From assembly GCF_004027225.2 (NCBI RefSeq), contig NC_044290.2, forward strand, positions 4,170,906 to 4,234,905: a stretch of DNA of 64,000 bases, given 5' to 3'. Below, piece after piece: positions 1 to 11,700 of this stretch. Within the stretch, counting starts at the first letter, position 1, and every line of letters begins with the position of its first letter. Origin of the DNA: Strigops habroptila (taxonomy: Eukaryota > Chordata > Aves > Psittaciformes > Psittacidae). A program made the translations under genes and the position numbers. The notes under the pieces were generated by a model. The model made no database searches. It was not told the DNA's origin and saw only the letters and a list, made by a program, of their open reading frames with translations.

Positions 1-2941
1 GGTCTTTCATAAATTATATGCAGACACAAACACAAATCCACTTCTGTGAATTCAAAGTAAGTATAACAGATGGGGGAGAGAGATATATCAGAAGTGTTGC
101 TTAAAAAGGGGCTAAGAGGAAATGAGAAAGTTTAAAAAATGCAATCTGCACCCTAGTAGAAATCTGAAGAAGTTTTATTTGGAATAGTGGAGAGATCAAA
201 GTGGCTAAAGAAAGAATTAAAAAAAGAAACAAGGAGTTATTTAAGGAATTTTTAAGGAAAAAGATCACAGCCTTAGAACAACAGACATAGCTGCACGGAA
301 TTATCCAAACACTCGAAAGCCAAAGAAATTTCAAGCAACAAGCCAGACCTCATCCAACAGGCTTGAAGCTTGAGCGGCATACAGGCAAAGGAGCGAGGTG
401 AAGCAAGACTGGAAACATTTTGTATGTTATGTAGAGAAGAGATTTGAAAAGGTAAAAGGCTCAAATGAAGAAAGATAGTTTAATCTCTACACCATCAGCA
501 CACATCTAACAGTATTTAATGATATCTGGGAGCCAAGATGCACTATTGGGAACATACCACGACATTGGGAATGCAAGCACGCACATCAAAAAAGTAAGAT
601 AACAACAGAACAGGGAGAAAGAGGCATAAAAGAAACTAGGTGAAGAAACTGTATTCAAAGGCTTCTCTTAAGCATGCCCTCCTGGATCACTGGTCAGCCC
701 TTGTTTTTAGCATCTTTCAGTGCTTACACTGGATAAGGCCTCAATGCACTATTACACAACTTCCTTCTTGGACCCTTCCCTAAGGACTAACAGCATGCAA
801 TAACTTTCTCATTTACTGATGATGAGCAGTGTGAGAAGGCTTGGATCAGAGCCCAGACATCTCAATGGACATTGGATTTCTTAGCAGACCTATTTTATTG
901 GAGCAACAGAATGTTCCTCCCCTCTCTCATTTCCCTCCCCTCAGAAAAAAAACCCCACTCACAATGATGCTTCCAGAATGTTTACCTCACTTCATGCCTC
1001 TTTCAAGCGTTCTCTGCCTCAGTATCCCCAGTTCCCTGATCCCCAGCTGGAAGTTAGCTTTCTGTGGCCCAAATCCATGAAGGTCTGTGTTATACACTGC
1101 CCTTCTAATCCCTCTTTGTGGAAGTCTAATGAAAAAAATCACACGTAGGTCCCAAAGAACAGGATAGGAAACTCATCTGACAACACTAATGACAGGAGTT
1201 AAGCTGGAAGTCCCCACAGGCACAGTAATATAGGCAACGTGGCAAATTATGCAACCACAGAACTGAATAGGGATCATCTAAGGGATTCTGACAGAACAGA
1301 ACAGAGAATTTTAAATATATTGTAGATGGACAGCACTGCATAAGTTTGTCAGGTTGTAATTTTTGCAGGTCTTTCTCAGCAATCACAAGGATGAGAAAAA
1401 TCTTAGTTTTTCTTTGAAAGCTTTCTCCTAATACATGCCCTAATTCAGCAGGGGCCTAAAGAAGTTCATGTGTTCACAAATACTCAAGAAAATGTCTGTT
1501 CATGCACAAAAACATCCTAAGAACAAAGACAGGGGAAAGAAATGAAAATAAGCATGCTTGTTAAAAATGAAAACAAATCCACTTCTCTTTAAAGAGTATT
1601 ACTCAAAGGTTGTCTGAAGATATTACACAGCATTTTTTGTCACTACACAAAACCAATTTTCACATGATGTTGTGAACCAGTGTAGTTTAGTTTCAGAAGT
1701 CTGACTTGTGCAGTTCTGCTATAGTAACTGTTTCCAGATGGAGAAGACAAAACCAGTTCCAGAGAGGCACCAGAATGAATAATAGGAAATCTCAATTGTA
1801 TTGCAGAAGTCATGATTACACTGCTAGCAGAAGTAATAATGGGAGAGAAAATAACTTCCCAAACAATTTTTTTTCCCCCAAGTCTGAACGTAAGGAAAAG
1901 TTCTCCATCTCCTTGAGCCCCCGAAATGATTTATAATCTATAATAAAAGAATGTAAAAAGTAACAGGACACTGCTCACCCCTCCATCAGATCCTCCCAAG
2001 GACAGTCCCCTCTCTGCTATTCTGCAGGCAAAACAATAACCTCAGATGAGAACTGAAGTCTGATTACTTTCTCCTTTAATGTCATTATTTACAACATCTA
2101 ACTTCAGTAAGTGGTATTTGAGGCATCAGGTAACCCAACTGAGTTAAGAGAAGCTGCCATTTATTGGCAACTGAATCTTGCAGCCTATCATGAAAATAAA
2201 GTATCTGAGCTTGTAGCCCCCTTCCATAAATCCCCAAAACACCCCCAAGAACACTCTTTCAAATTTGTTCTGGCCAAGTGAGATTAAACATTAAAAAACA
2301 ATCCATACCCTGATTCTTAGGAGCAGGACAAATAAAACTGGACAATGCAAAAACACTCTATCAAAAAAATCAGGATCCCAACTGAATTTAAAATCAGAGT
2401 GGTCACCCAACTAGTGAGCAAAGCACTTACATAAGCTGCAGATCACTATAAGCATGACAGTGATATTCCCCACTGACATGATTATCAAATGCAAATCACA
2501 CTCAAAGAAGCTGGTAGCTTTTCTAACTGCAAAATTTGACAGTGTCCCCTACGATTTGATTAAAACTCACCACTAAGTGTTCATAGAGCACTACAGGGTC
2601 AGCACCAGCTCATAATTACCCGGAAAGACTCAGCTGAAAGGAGGTTTATGTTGTTCTGGTTTTAAAGGCCAAATGGAACAGAAGGCCAAGTGAAAATCCT
2701 TTAAAACATATTTAATTCGTTTTCCTTTCTTCTCTACAACACCCATGTCCCACAGAGCGAGGCAGACTCTATGGAAGAGAACTGCCTCCACTACAGAAAA
2801 ACTACTTCAAAAAAAGAATACTAACTGTTTTAACCAGTTCAACCCATCCTCCTTCAGCTAATGTGCTCTGTGCTACACCTTAAATGCTGGCACAGTCGTT
2901 AAAGTGCTCCTAAAAGTTTGAAGAGCTAAAAGAAAAATTAC
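1..2941 (-). other. OGFOD3: OGFOD3 intron 3 (partial, runs off the left edge)
   Basis: This AT-rich stretch follows the third OGFOD3 coding exon on the minus strand. I looked for the next expected segment of the protein (the dioxygenase core with its iron-binding His/Asp residues) and did not find it, so it should lie beyond base 1. The short open frames here have no recognisable family signature and no consistent splice sites. I see no repeat element or RNA gene that I can support. Confidence 0.6.
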
Positions 2942-5900
2942 CTGCGGATTCTTTCAGCTTCTTCCCTTGTGATCACTGCATCGGTCACACCTCTTCCACA
3001 TTTCCTAGGCGTGCACCCTGGAACACAAAGAGGGGGAGAGAAAAAAAACCAGATCATCTTCCAAACAAGGCTCCAAACGAGCCTCTAATGTTGTCCAACT
3101 CCCCTTTCAGATTCACAACATTCAGAAGGGACATTGGCACTCTCAGAATATTTTACATCACTTAAACTACAAGAAAGTTACATCTTCATTTTGGTGTGTT
3201 CTGCATGCAATCAGAGAAAAACCAGCCAGTGTCACTGGTGATTCTACACAGATTCAAGTCCCTAGGACTCATCTAAGCTACATCACTTTCCCTGCTATGA
3301 CTAGTGAGTGTCATTCACGGGAGTTACACCAACTCAGCTGACAAGTTATTTCCTGCCATGTCCACACTGCAATTCAACAGAATGGAGATGATCTAAAAGG
3401 ACTAAATCTCAACACACGAAGTAGCGCAGCCACTGGAGACGCGGCTGTCACGCACGACTCAGAGCTTCCAGTGCTTTGGTTAAGCAAAATGTACAACACC
3501 ACTGCCTTTAAAGACAAACTGCCTTTCCTGTTGATCTGAAAATAATTCTTGTAAACCTTAAGTTTTGCTACAAGTCGTTACAAATTTGTTACAAACTTTG
3601 GGATTAAAATTGATTTACTGATGTTCCTTTGCATATCTACCACTTCAAACTAGTGAAGATGGCCTTTGGTTAGTACGGAGATATCAGATGCATCTCTATG
3701 TCATTGTACATGCAGCAAGAAAAGCTAGATCCACTGATTTTTCCCCTTCTTCTCAAGTGCAGAAACATTTCAAGCTGTGAAGATACTAACAGGGTTCCTG
3801 GGAAGGTGCAGGATCTTTATGGAGTATCAATACATGCTAGTTCATGTATTAACACAAATAAACTGAATTTAACTTGCGTTTTGGTATTCAACTCGAGATC
3901 ATGCAGTTTATTAGCAGAGATTCCTGCAGTCAAGCACTAAGAACCACTGTATTTGTCCACTGGAAAAGCAATGTTAACATAGAAAAAGCAGTGAATTTGA
4001 ACATTCTAATCATACTGCCAGGATAATAAAAGCAAGTATATTTCAGATTTGCTCAACCCCCTCCCTTCCCAAATACATGAGGAAGCAGATAACATTCTGT
4101 ATGGGATGTCCATACGAATATACCTTGAAAGGAAGCTTTTTATATGAAACTTTGCACAGAAGTGTCTTGAAGCACACAGCTTGGACATATGACAAAAAAG
4201 CCTCTTAAAATTCATGGCTAAGACACCTAACATGGAATTTTAAAAGCTCATGGAAAAAGCCAGCAGCACGTTTCAGGTGAAGAACACATGAAACTTCTTA
4301 TGAAATTAGAAGACTGGTCCACAAGTCTTCAGGCAAGAATAAATAAGATCAATTCTGAGCCACCACAGACCTTGGGATGTCACACTTGGCACTTTACTGG
4401 GGAAGATCCATATATAGATGTAAAGCCACAGAAGGGTTGGGATGAGTGTATTTCCTGACATCTGCCAATACACTTACTGCTGCTGAACTGAGCTCCTCTT
4501 CAAGGATTATTTGCTCATCAGAACACAAGAGAGGGTGGGGGGAAACTCAAGGAAAGAAATCAATCAATTCACCCATGCAAGTCAAAAGCAGCCATCTGCT
4601 CTGATCAAAAGCAACTATGATAACCACGACCACAGACTGACAGCAAGAGAAATTTTGACACACCATGAGTGCTTTGTAGGAATTTCTGCTCCATCTTACT
4701 GGATATACCTTGGCTTTGCTCAGATGTGCTGCAAAGCCCTCCATTTACACCAGTTTCAAGAAGAGAGAAGCAGCGAGCAAGAGGTGTGTGTGTGAAAAGG
4801 TGAGTAGCAACAGCAACCTACCAAATACATATACTGTTTCCTTGCTTGGGAAGAGACCCTTGTTCAACAGATGCTTAAATGGAGTCAAAGACACCCACAC
4901 CAAGCAGAGTGTTTAAACACAGATCAAGGTCAGGAAACCAACTGGATTACAACACAGATAATTCATTCAGATCACCCAGTGACAATTCACTATAAAAAAG
5001 TATACTGCCGATATCCAAACTGTGCTTCATAGCATTGTGACATCTTCATACCCAACAGAACATTGGGTAGGGTGTGGAGTATGTTGTGTGATTTGTGATT
5101 GAGCTAACTCACAAATCTTTGAGTGGATCTTATGTTTACTAACAAAATCTTTAGGAAGGTTTTTTAGTTCTAGGAACCCACATTGGTTCCTCTCTGGCTG
5201 TTATTTTTGCACGCATCCAAGTTTAAAATTGGGTGCTGGAAGCTGTTACTGCCTCAGCCATCTGTCTCCTATTCAGTACACAGGAAACAGAATGTAACAT
5301 AGGGGTCCAAGTGCCTAAACTGCAGCTTTGTCTTCTACTTAAAGTGGTACTTGGCCAAGAACCATACGCTGCCAAGACCAGGATGATTCACAGGAGTAAA
5401 AAGCCTCATCACGATGTTCCCCTAATGCTGTTCACCTCAAAGCAGGACATGAGGAGACAAAGATTTATCAGATGCCATCCCACAACCACACCAACAGTCT
5501 AGATGCTAGACCTTTTCCTCCACTGCTCACAGGCTTCTTTGCTTTCCACATCCACTGAGCTAGTCTCTGGAAAAGAGACTGTCTCCTGGGCAATGATCAT
5601 GGATGCTTTGCACACTGACACAGTAAGTCAACACATAAGAGACTACACAGGAGTTTCATCAGACACACTAATAGCCACAGTAGGTTTAAGTAGTTAACCA
5701 TGTCTCAAGACAGCAGAAATGGCCAAGATCTGATCACAGGGTTCAGAATGCGGATGAGACTGTGCTCATAGAACACCTTTTGCAAATAAGTTAGGTGCTT
5801 GTCCTCTGAAAAATTACACTTTTTCCTGTATGAAGCATGGTTACTGGCAGGCAGCACTATGGAAATAAACCCTCTGCTCTGTGACACCAACTATCATATC

Positions 5901-8457
5901 ATTTGAAGCACACTAGCAGCTCGGTTGCACCAGTTCGGTTTGAAGCAGGGACAGGTGCATAAATAAAAAGCTCATCTTAACTCTGGAAACTTTACAGCTG
6001 AGCATCAGACACCGAGTGATGGCAGGAATGTGCCTCCTTCTGATGCAGAGCCACCCGCTGTGGATGTCAAGCCAGAGTAAAGACAGAGAATGAAAAGCTA
6101 TGGAGTGATAGGAAGTTATTTCTCAAGTGACTAAAGCTCCGGAGCTGACTCCAATCTGGCGGAAACCCTTAATCCACATTTACTGCCTCACTAAGCTGTC
6201 AGTAACACACGTGGAGCAAAGAGCTCAGCTTTGGCAGGCCAGGCAGGCTCAGCAGCTCACCACCACCCTCTTGTGGGCTCCGGGCAGGAGACGAGAAATA
6301 AAAAACGAGCAAAGTTCATCATGGATTCAATTAACTACTTAAAACAGATGCTCACACATTCCTAATACCACTGATCTCTTCTGAAAGCATAGTAGAAGGG
6401 AACACATGTAAAAACGTCTGCTAAAAGCTAAATCACATAAGCTAACAAGCAGCAGCAAGCAAACACCTAATTAGAAAGCTGGAGTACAAACTCTCACAAG
6501 ATGACATGCTTTTGCTTCTCCTGGGTTGACACCAGCTGTGTCAATCGTTCCCAAACAAAGCCAAGAGAGGTCACACTTCACCCTGCACTTCACATTTGCA
6601 GAGCTTGCTCCCCATGACACCACAAGAATAGAGAACACATTTGTTCCTCTTCCTGGGCAAAAGAGAGAGCATCAGCCTAGCTCAACCATGCAAACTGCAA
6701 CCTAGACTCCCACTGCTCTTCATCAGAGAAGACGAAGCCCTTGCATTTCTCTCAAAGATCCAATATCAACATTCTAATGAAATAAGTGCCAGAGGAAATA
6801 AACACCAATTTGACAGAAAACAGCCTCAGCTGAAAGACAAAGACAGAAAAGTACTTTGCAGGCAGCATCAAAACCTGCTGCACAATTACATATCTCAAAA
6901 CAAGTGTATTAGAAGCTGGAATTTGTGCCATGACCACATGGTAGCAGCACAGACAATATCCTAAATCAGTTCTATTCCATACTCTGTATGGCATTTACCC
7001 ACAAACTCACCCACACACCTATTACAGGAATCAACAGAGTATGAAAAGACACGAGAAACAGATCGAGCAAAAGATTTGTTTCATAGAGCCCAAGCAAAGC
7101 AGTTTCAGAAGAGAATTATGTAGGAATGACAGAAAAACCTCTCAGAAGCATCAACTCCTGGGATGGCCCAAGAGGCCTGAACACTCAGGGATCTAATAAG
7201 ACACACAGCAAGCAGGTGTCTGGCAGGAACAGAGGGGGTTTACACTGTTAATTTGGTTTAACAGACATCAATCAGCAGTTAAGGTCCTCTGGAAACTGCC
7301 TTATCCCACTTCACACAATCCTATCCAAATACCTTCAAATCTCTTCTGGCTGTCATAGTCCTCCGAGCAAGGGATCTCGATGAACTTGTCCTGCAGGTTC
7401 TCTCGGCGACGGGCCAGCACCTCAGTGACCCCATCCTCAGCACCCAGGTACCTCCAGCTCAGGAGGGCACCGATGGCGGCCGTGGTGAGGAGAAGGAACG
7501 CTGCCCTCAGCCACCTCCACCGCGACTCCTGCTGGCCTCGGCTCCGCTTGGCACTGGGGAGAGAGACAGAAACAGCTCCACATAAGCAACAGATCCACTC
7601 CAGAGCCTGTGATGGCCCACTCCAGCCACCCAACACCAGGAAGACCCCTGTGTTCAGCACTGGGGAGGCCACACCTTGAATAACGTGTTCAGTTCTGGGC
7701 CCCTCAATACAACAGAGACATTGAGGTGCTGGAGCGGGGCCAGAGAAGGGCACCGGAGCTGGTGCAGGGCCTGGAGCACAAGTGTGATGAGGAACGGCTG
7801 AGGGACCTGGGGGGTTTAGTCTGGAGAAGAGAAGGCTCAGGGGGGACCTTATCGCTCTCTGCAACTGCCTGACAGGAGGATGGAGCCAGGAGGGGGCTGG
7901 TCTCTGCTCCCAAGGAACAAGGGATGGGACAAGAGGAAACGGCCTCAAGCTGCACCAGGGCAGGTTTAGATGGAGATGAGGAACAATTCCTTCCCCAGAG
8001 GGTGCTCAGGCATTGGAACAGGCTGCCCAGGGCAGGGCTGGAGTCACCGTCCCTGCAAGTGTTCACACACCGTGCAGCCGAGGCCTCAGTGCCATGGGTT
8101 AGTGGTGGCCTTGGCAGTGCTGGGGAGCGGTTGGACTGGATGAGCTTAAAGGTCTTTTCCAGCCTGGCTGATTCCAGGATTCTATGGAAGGGGAGGGCTG
8201 GCACCCGTGTGACCCGGCCCCGCGAGCACACACGGACATTCACAGCCACCCGCACTCTTTATCCCTCCTTCGCGCCCAGAGGCCACAGCCCACACTCCCG
8301 CCGGGGCCGGCGGCACTGCCCCAGGCCGCTCCCCTCACCCGTCCCGCCGGTACCTGCTGTGGCGGCGGCGGCCCCCGCGGCCCTGCCCGGCCCCGGCCCC
8401 GGTCCCGGTCCCGCCGCCCTCGGGACCCCGCGGCGCCGCCCGCCGCTGCGGAGCCAT
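2942..8457 (-). CDS. OGFOD3: OGFOD3, 5' part (coding exons 1-3): membrane-anchored 2-oxoglutarate/Fe(II) oxygenase-domain protein
   Basis: Minus-strand coding exons are 8354-8457, 7333-7553 and 2942-3017, all with GT-AG boundaries and continuous phase (104, 221 and 76 nt). They encode about 133 residues. Translation starts MAPQRRAA, as in human OGFOD3, followed by a Gly/Arg-rich cytosolic tail. A single hydrophobic span lies at about residues 50-68 (from WLRAAFLLL), as in a type II membrane protein. After it come [20 protein letters not shown], then [10 protein letters not shown] in exon 3, a cysteine-containing stem that is conserved in the family. The prolyl-4-hydroxylase-like catalytic domain is not in the window. 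The family is predicted to be a 2-oxoglutarate- and iron-dependent oxygenase; its substrate is not established. The gene is divergent from HEXD, and the two start codons are 291 bp apart. The exon 1 tail is richer in Gly-Thr/Ala repeats than I remember for mammals. Confidence 0.9.
3018..7332 (-). other. OGFOD3: OGFOD3 intron 2
   Basis: This 4.3-kb intron lies between OGFOD3 coding exons 2 and 3 on the minus strand. It is AT-rich, with only short, unrelated open frames. I see no transposon end, RNA gene or conserved coding block in it. Confidence 0.7.
7655..8193 (+). mobile_element. CR1 LINE 3' fragment in OGFOD3 intron 1
   Basis: About 540 bp match the 3' end of avian CR1: the 'ctggagcggggccagagaag' type region, then 'ttccccagagggtgctcagg', then a terminal 'gattctatgg' octamer-like end near 8178-8187. 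It is 5'-truncated, as most CR1 copies are, and no reverse transcriptase frame is intact. It lies in sense orientation on the plus strand, inside OGFOD3 intron 1 and close upstream of the OGFOD3/HEXD CpG island. Several single-base differences from other copies in the window suggest an older insertion. Confidence 0.9.
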
Positions 8458-8748
8458 CGCGCCCGCCGGCACAGAGCGATGCGCTCGGCACCCCCCCGCC
8501 TGCCAGGGGAAAGCAATCGGCCGCCGAGCAGTAGCGTCTCAGCGGAGCGGACGGCAGCACTCCCGGGAGCCGCGGAGGGGCCCGCACCGCGGCAGCGCCG
8601 GGACACCGGCACCGGGGCAGCGGGACGCAGCCGAGCGCTTTACACCAGCGTATAGCGGCGGCGGCGGCGGCAGCCCAAAGCAATCGATGCGGACCGGCTG
8701 TGCGGCGGCGAGCGCATAGTCCGTAACAATCGAGGGCGGAGCGGCGGC
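8458..8748. promoter_or_regulatory. Bidirectional CpG-rich promoter of OGFOD3 and HEXD
   Basis: The start codons of OGFOD3 (8457, minus) and HEXD (8749, plus) face away from each other across 291 bp. The interval sits in a CpG-dense block of roughly 8200-9250. I see no convincing TATA box. A GGC-triplet run lies at about 8655-8673. Both transcription starts must fall in or very near this interval unless upstream non-coding exons exist. Confidence 0.8.
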
Positions 8749-11700
8749 ATGCGGCGCCTGGTGCACCTGGACATGAAGGGCGCCGCGCCCCGCGCAGCGT
8801 ACCTGGCGGAGGTGAGGCGGGAGCCGGCAGCGGTGGGGCTCCGGGGGATCCTGGTGTGCCCCGGCTCGCCACCACCCGCCGCTGTCCACTCCCGCCCTTC
8901 AGGTGCTGCCGCTCCTTCGCGCCCTGGGCGCCACCGGGCTGCTGCTGGAGTACGAGGACACCTTCCCCTACGCGGGGCCGCTGGGGCCGCTGCGGGCACC
9001 GCACGCGTACAGGTACCGACGGGCGGGCCCCGACCCCAACCCTAACCCTGACCCTGACCCTGACCCTGACCCGGACCCCAACCCCGACCTCCCGCTCTTC
9101 CCGCAGCCCAGGGGAGGTCCGGGCCGTGCTGAGCCAGGCGAGAGCGCAGGGGCTGGAGGTGGTGCCGCTGGTGCAGACCTTCGGGCACATGGAGGTGAGC
9201 GCCGGCCCGCGGCAGCGCGGTTTAGACGCCTGGGAGCGTGGGGCTGGCTGAGCGGGGTGATGGTGGGGGGGTGGCTTTGCTGGGGAATCATCGTAACTGC
9301 GAGCGCTGCAGTTATCCAGCTGGGCGCTCCGGACATGGGGGTGATGCTGCACTGACCGCCCTGCTTCCTGCACCCCGGGAGGTGCTTCGTGGTCGGAGAC
9401 CCCCCACAAGAGCATGAAGCAGCAGCCGTGCCCCTCCTGCCTGTAGTCGTGCTGTCGCCTGCGCTCACACGCAGCCAAACCCCAAGTTTTAGCAGGACAA
9501 GTGTTAGCGGAGCCCAGGTGATGCGGGGCACGTTGCGGCTGTTCCCCAGGCTCTCCTTTCTGTTGCAGTTTGTGCTGAAGCACAAAGAGTTTGCTCATCT
9601 CCGGGAGGTGAAGGTCTTTCCCAACGCCCTCAACCCACACAAGGAGGAGTCGCGGGCGCTGGTCAAAGCCATGATTGACCAGGTCATGGCACTGCATGAA
9701 GACGTAAAATGGTTTCACATCGGATGTGATGAGGTGGGACTTATCTTGAGCAAGGAATGTTTTTCTTGTCAGGAATGATGGTAAGGGCCAAAGCTTCTGC
9801 ATTTCAGTGGTGCCCAGGCGACGCTGGGGTAGGATTTTGGGGACAGAAAACACCAACTCAAGCCAGTGTAGAAAAGTCTTTTTGAGAATAAGTAATTCCA
9901 GTAGCACGGGTTGTCATCTCTATTGGTCTGAATGAAATATCAAAAGTGTTGAAGACAGTTTCTTAAGGCAAACTCAGCATTTGGATTTAGGTCAAATGGG
10001 GATTTAAAGTGAGATATCAATTGAAGGTATTCAATAAGCATCATGTGAGTTTGTATGTAAGATGCTGGCTCGTTGTTCTGGCCAACTTATTCAAAGTAAG
10101 CCCTTTTATGGGGGGAAGTGTTGAGGTTTTTTATCTTGGTAGTTTGCTTCCTTGAGGAGGAGCACCTTAAGTTTTCTCCTTTCTCAGAGTTTCTTAAAAC
10201 CATCCGTACGGCACACAGATCCCTGAAATTCATTGTGATCACCTTAACTGTACTGATACTATTTAGTATTTTCTATCCAGTTGCATGGGAGCTAGTGGCA
10301 GGGTTAGGTAGGGAGCTGTAAGCTTTTATAAGGCAAAACCCTATTTATGTAGAATAAACATAGTTTAGATAGAACCTGCTCTAAAGCAGCAGAGAGTTTA
10401 AATGCTTATCCAGCTTAACAGGCCCAAACCCACTCTCTGCATAGGACAAGGATGCTGAGGCTGCTCTTGGACATGCCCCCAAGTCAGTTCTAGATTCACG
10501 TAGTGAAATCTCTTTCCCCAAGACAGGAACTTCGTTTTATATAATGCAGGACCTATGGGTTGCTAGATATGAACTGATTAAATCTGGTGAGAGCTACTTC
10601 CAAAGAAAATACAGCATGCACTAATTATTCTTTAAATATTTTAGTTTCTGTAGGAATATTCCCTTACGTGATGCATTTAGTCATGGCTGCAGTCTCCTGC
10701 AGACTGATAGAAGTGCTTGCAGTGTCTTCAACACTGAGAGATGCTTTTAAATACATCCACTCAGTGTGTCACACCTGTGCAATAGCTTTTGAATACTGTA
10801 TGATTTCATGGTATTGTGTCAAACTGTTCCACTTATTCCTGTACACGAAGTCAGGATTATTTGCTTGGTGTTTCAGGTCTACTACCTTGGTGAAGGAGAG
10901 GAGTCAAAACAGTGGCTGCAGCAAGAGGACAACACCCCAGAGAAGCTGTGCTTATCCCACATAAAAGCAGTAGCGAGTTGTGTGGCCTCATCTTACCCCG
11001 CTGTGACACCCATCGTGTGGGATGACATGCTCCGAGGGATGAGTGAGGAAACGTTGGCAGGTGTGTGGCCAGTGATGGGGTGAGTCAGGTTTTGTAGCAT
11101 ACAAAAAATGTTCACACAACCAGTTAAACCAGATTTGTTGGCAGCTGGAAATAGTGAAAACAACACATCTGAGAATAGCTGAGATAGGATCCGTTAGACT
11201 AGAGAGAAGAGACACTCAGTCCTTGGCTACGACACAGGCTTTCTGCACGACAGGAGGTAAGTCTCAACACATATACTTCAGTTTTGCAGCTAGTAATACA
11301 CAGTGACAAACGAAACACAGCGGTTGCCATCAATTCTGCTTTCTTTACACATTAAACCCCTCCAAACTATTAGCATTTGTGATCTCGGTCTAAATTTCTG
11401 TGCCTCTCACCACCTACTCATGTTAGTTGTTGCTCTGTGCAGCATCTGGTTCCCACAGAGAAGCTGCAAGCCTGTAAGCATCTTTGACAGTATATGTGAT
11501 CACAGTGCACATCATGAGGAACTCTGATACTGAACTGTGGGGTAGCTCCAAGAACTTGACATCATGAGTCTTGCTGGTTGAAAAATAGGAAACTACTGCT
11601 AAACTGTGAGTAGTCCCAGCACGGATGGAGTTCCAGCATTTTCAGAGCCACCTGATGTGTCTGCTCTAAACAGATTTAGACGATACCAGAAGAGCTGTGC

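Noticed and set aside
7301-8255. Several 180-240 codon frames on both strands upstream of HEXD
   Set aside because: They are translations of a CR1 LINE tail and of its antisense strand, plus OGFOD3 exon 2; no independent gene is needed.
8240-9907. A 555-codon minus-strand open frame across the HEXD exons
   Set aside because: It is the antisense shadow of HEXD exons 1-4 and the CpG island; no conserved domain, and the plus-strand HEXD exons explain the region.
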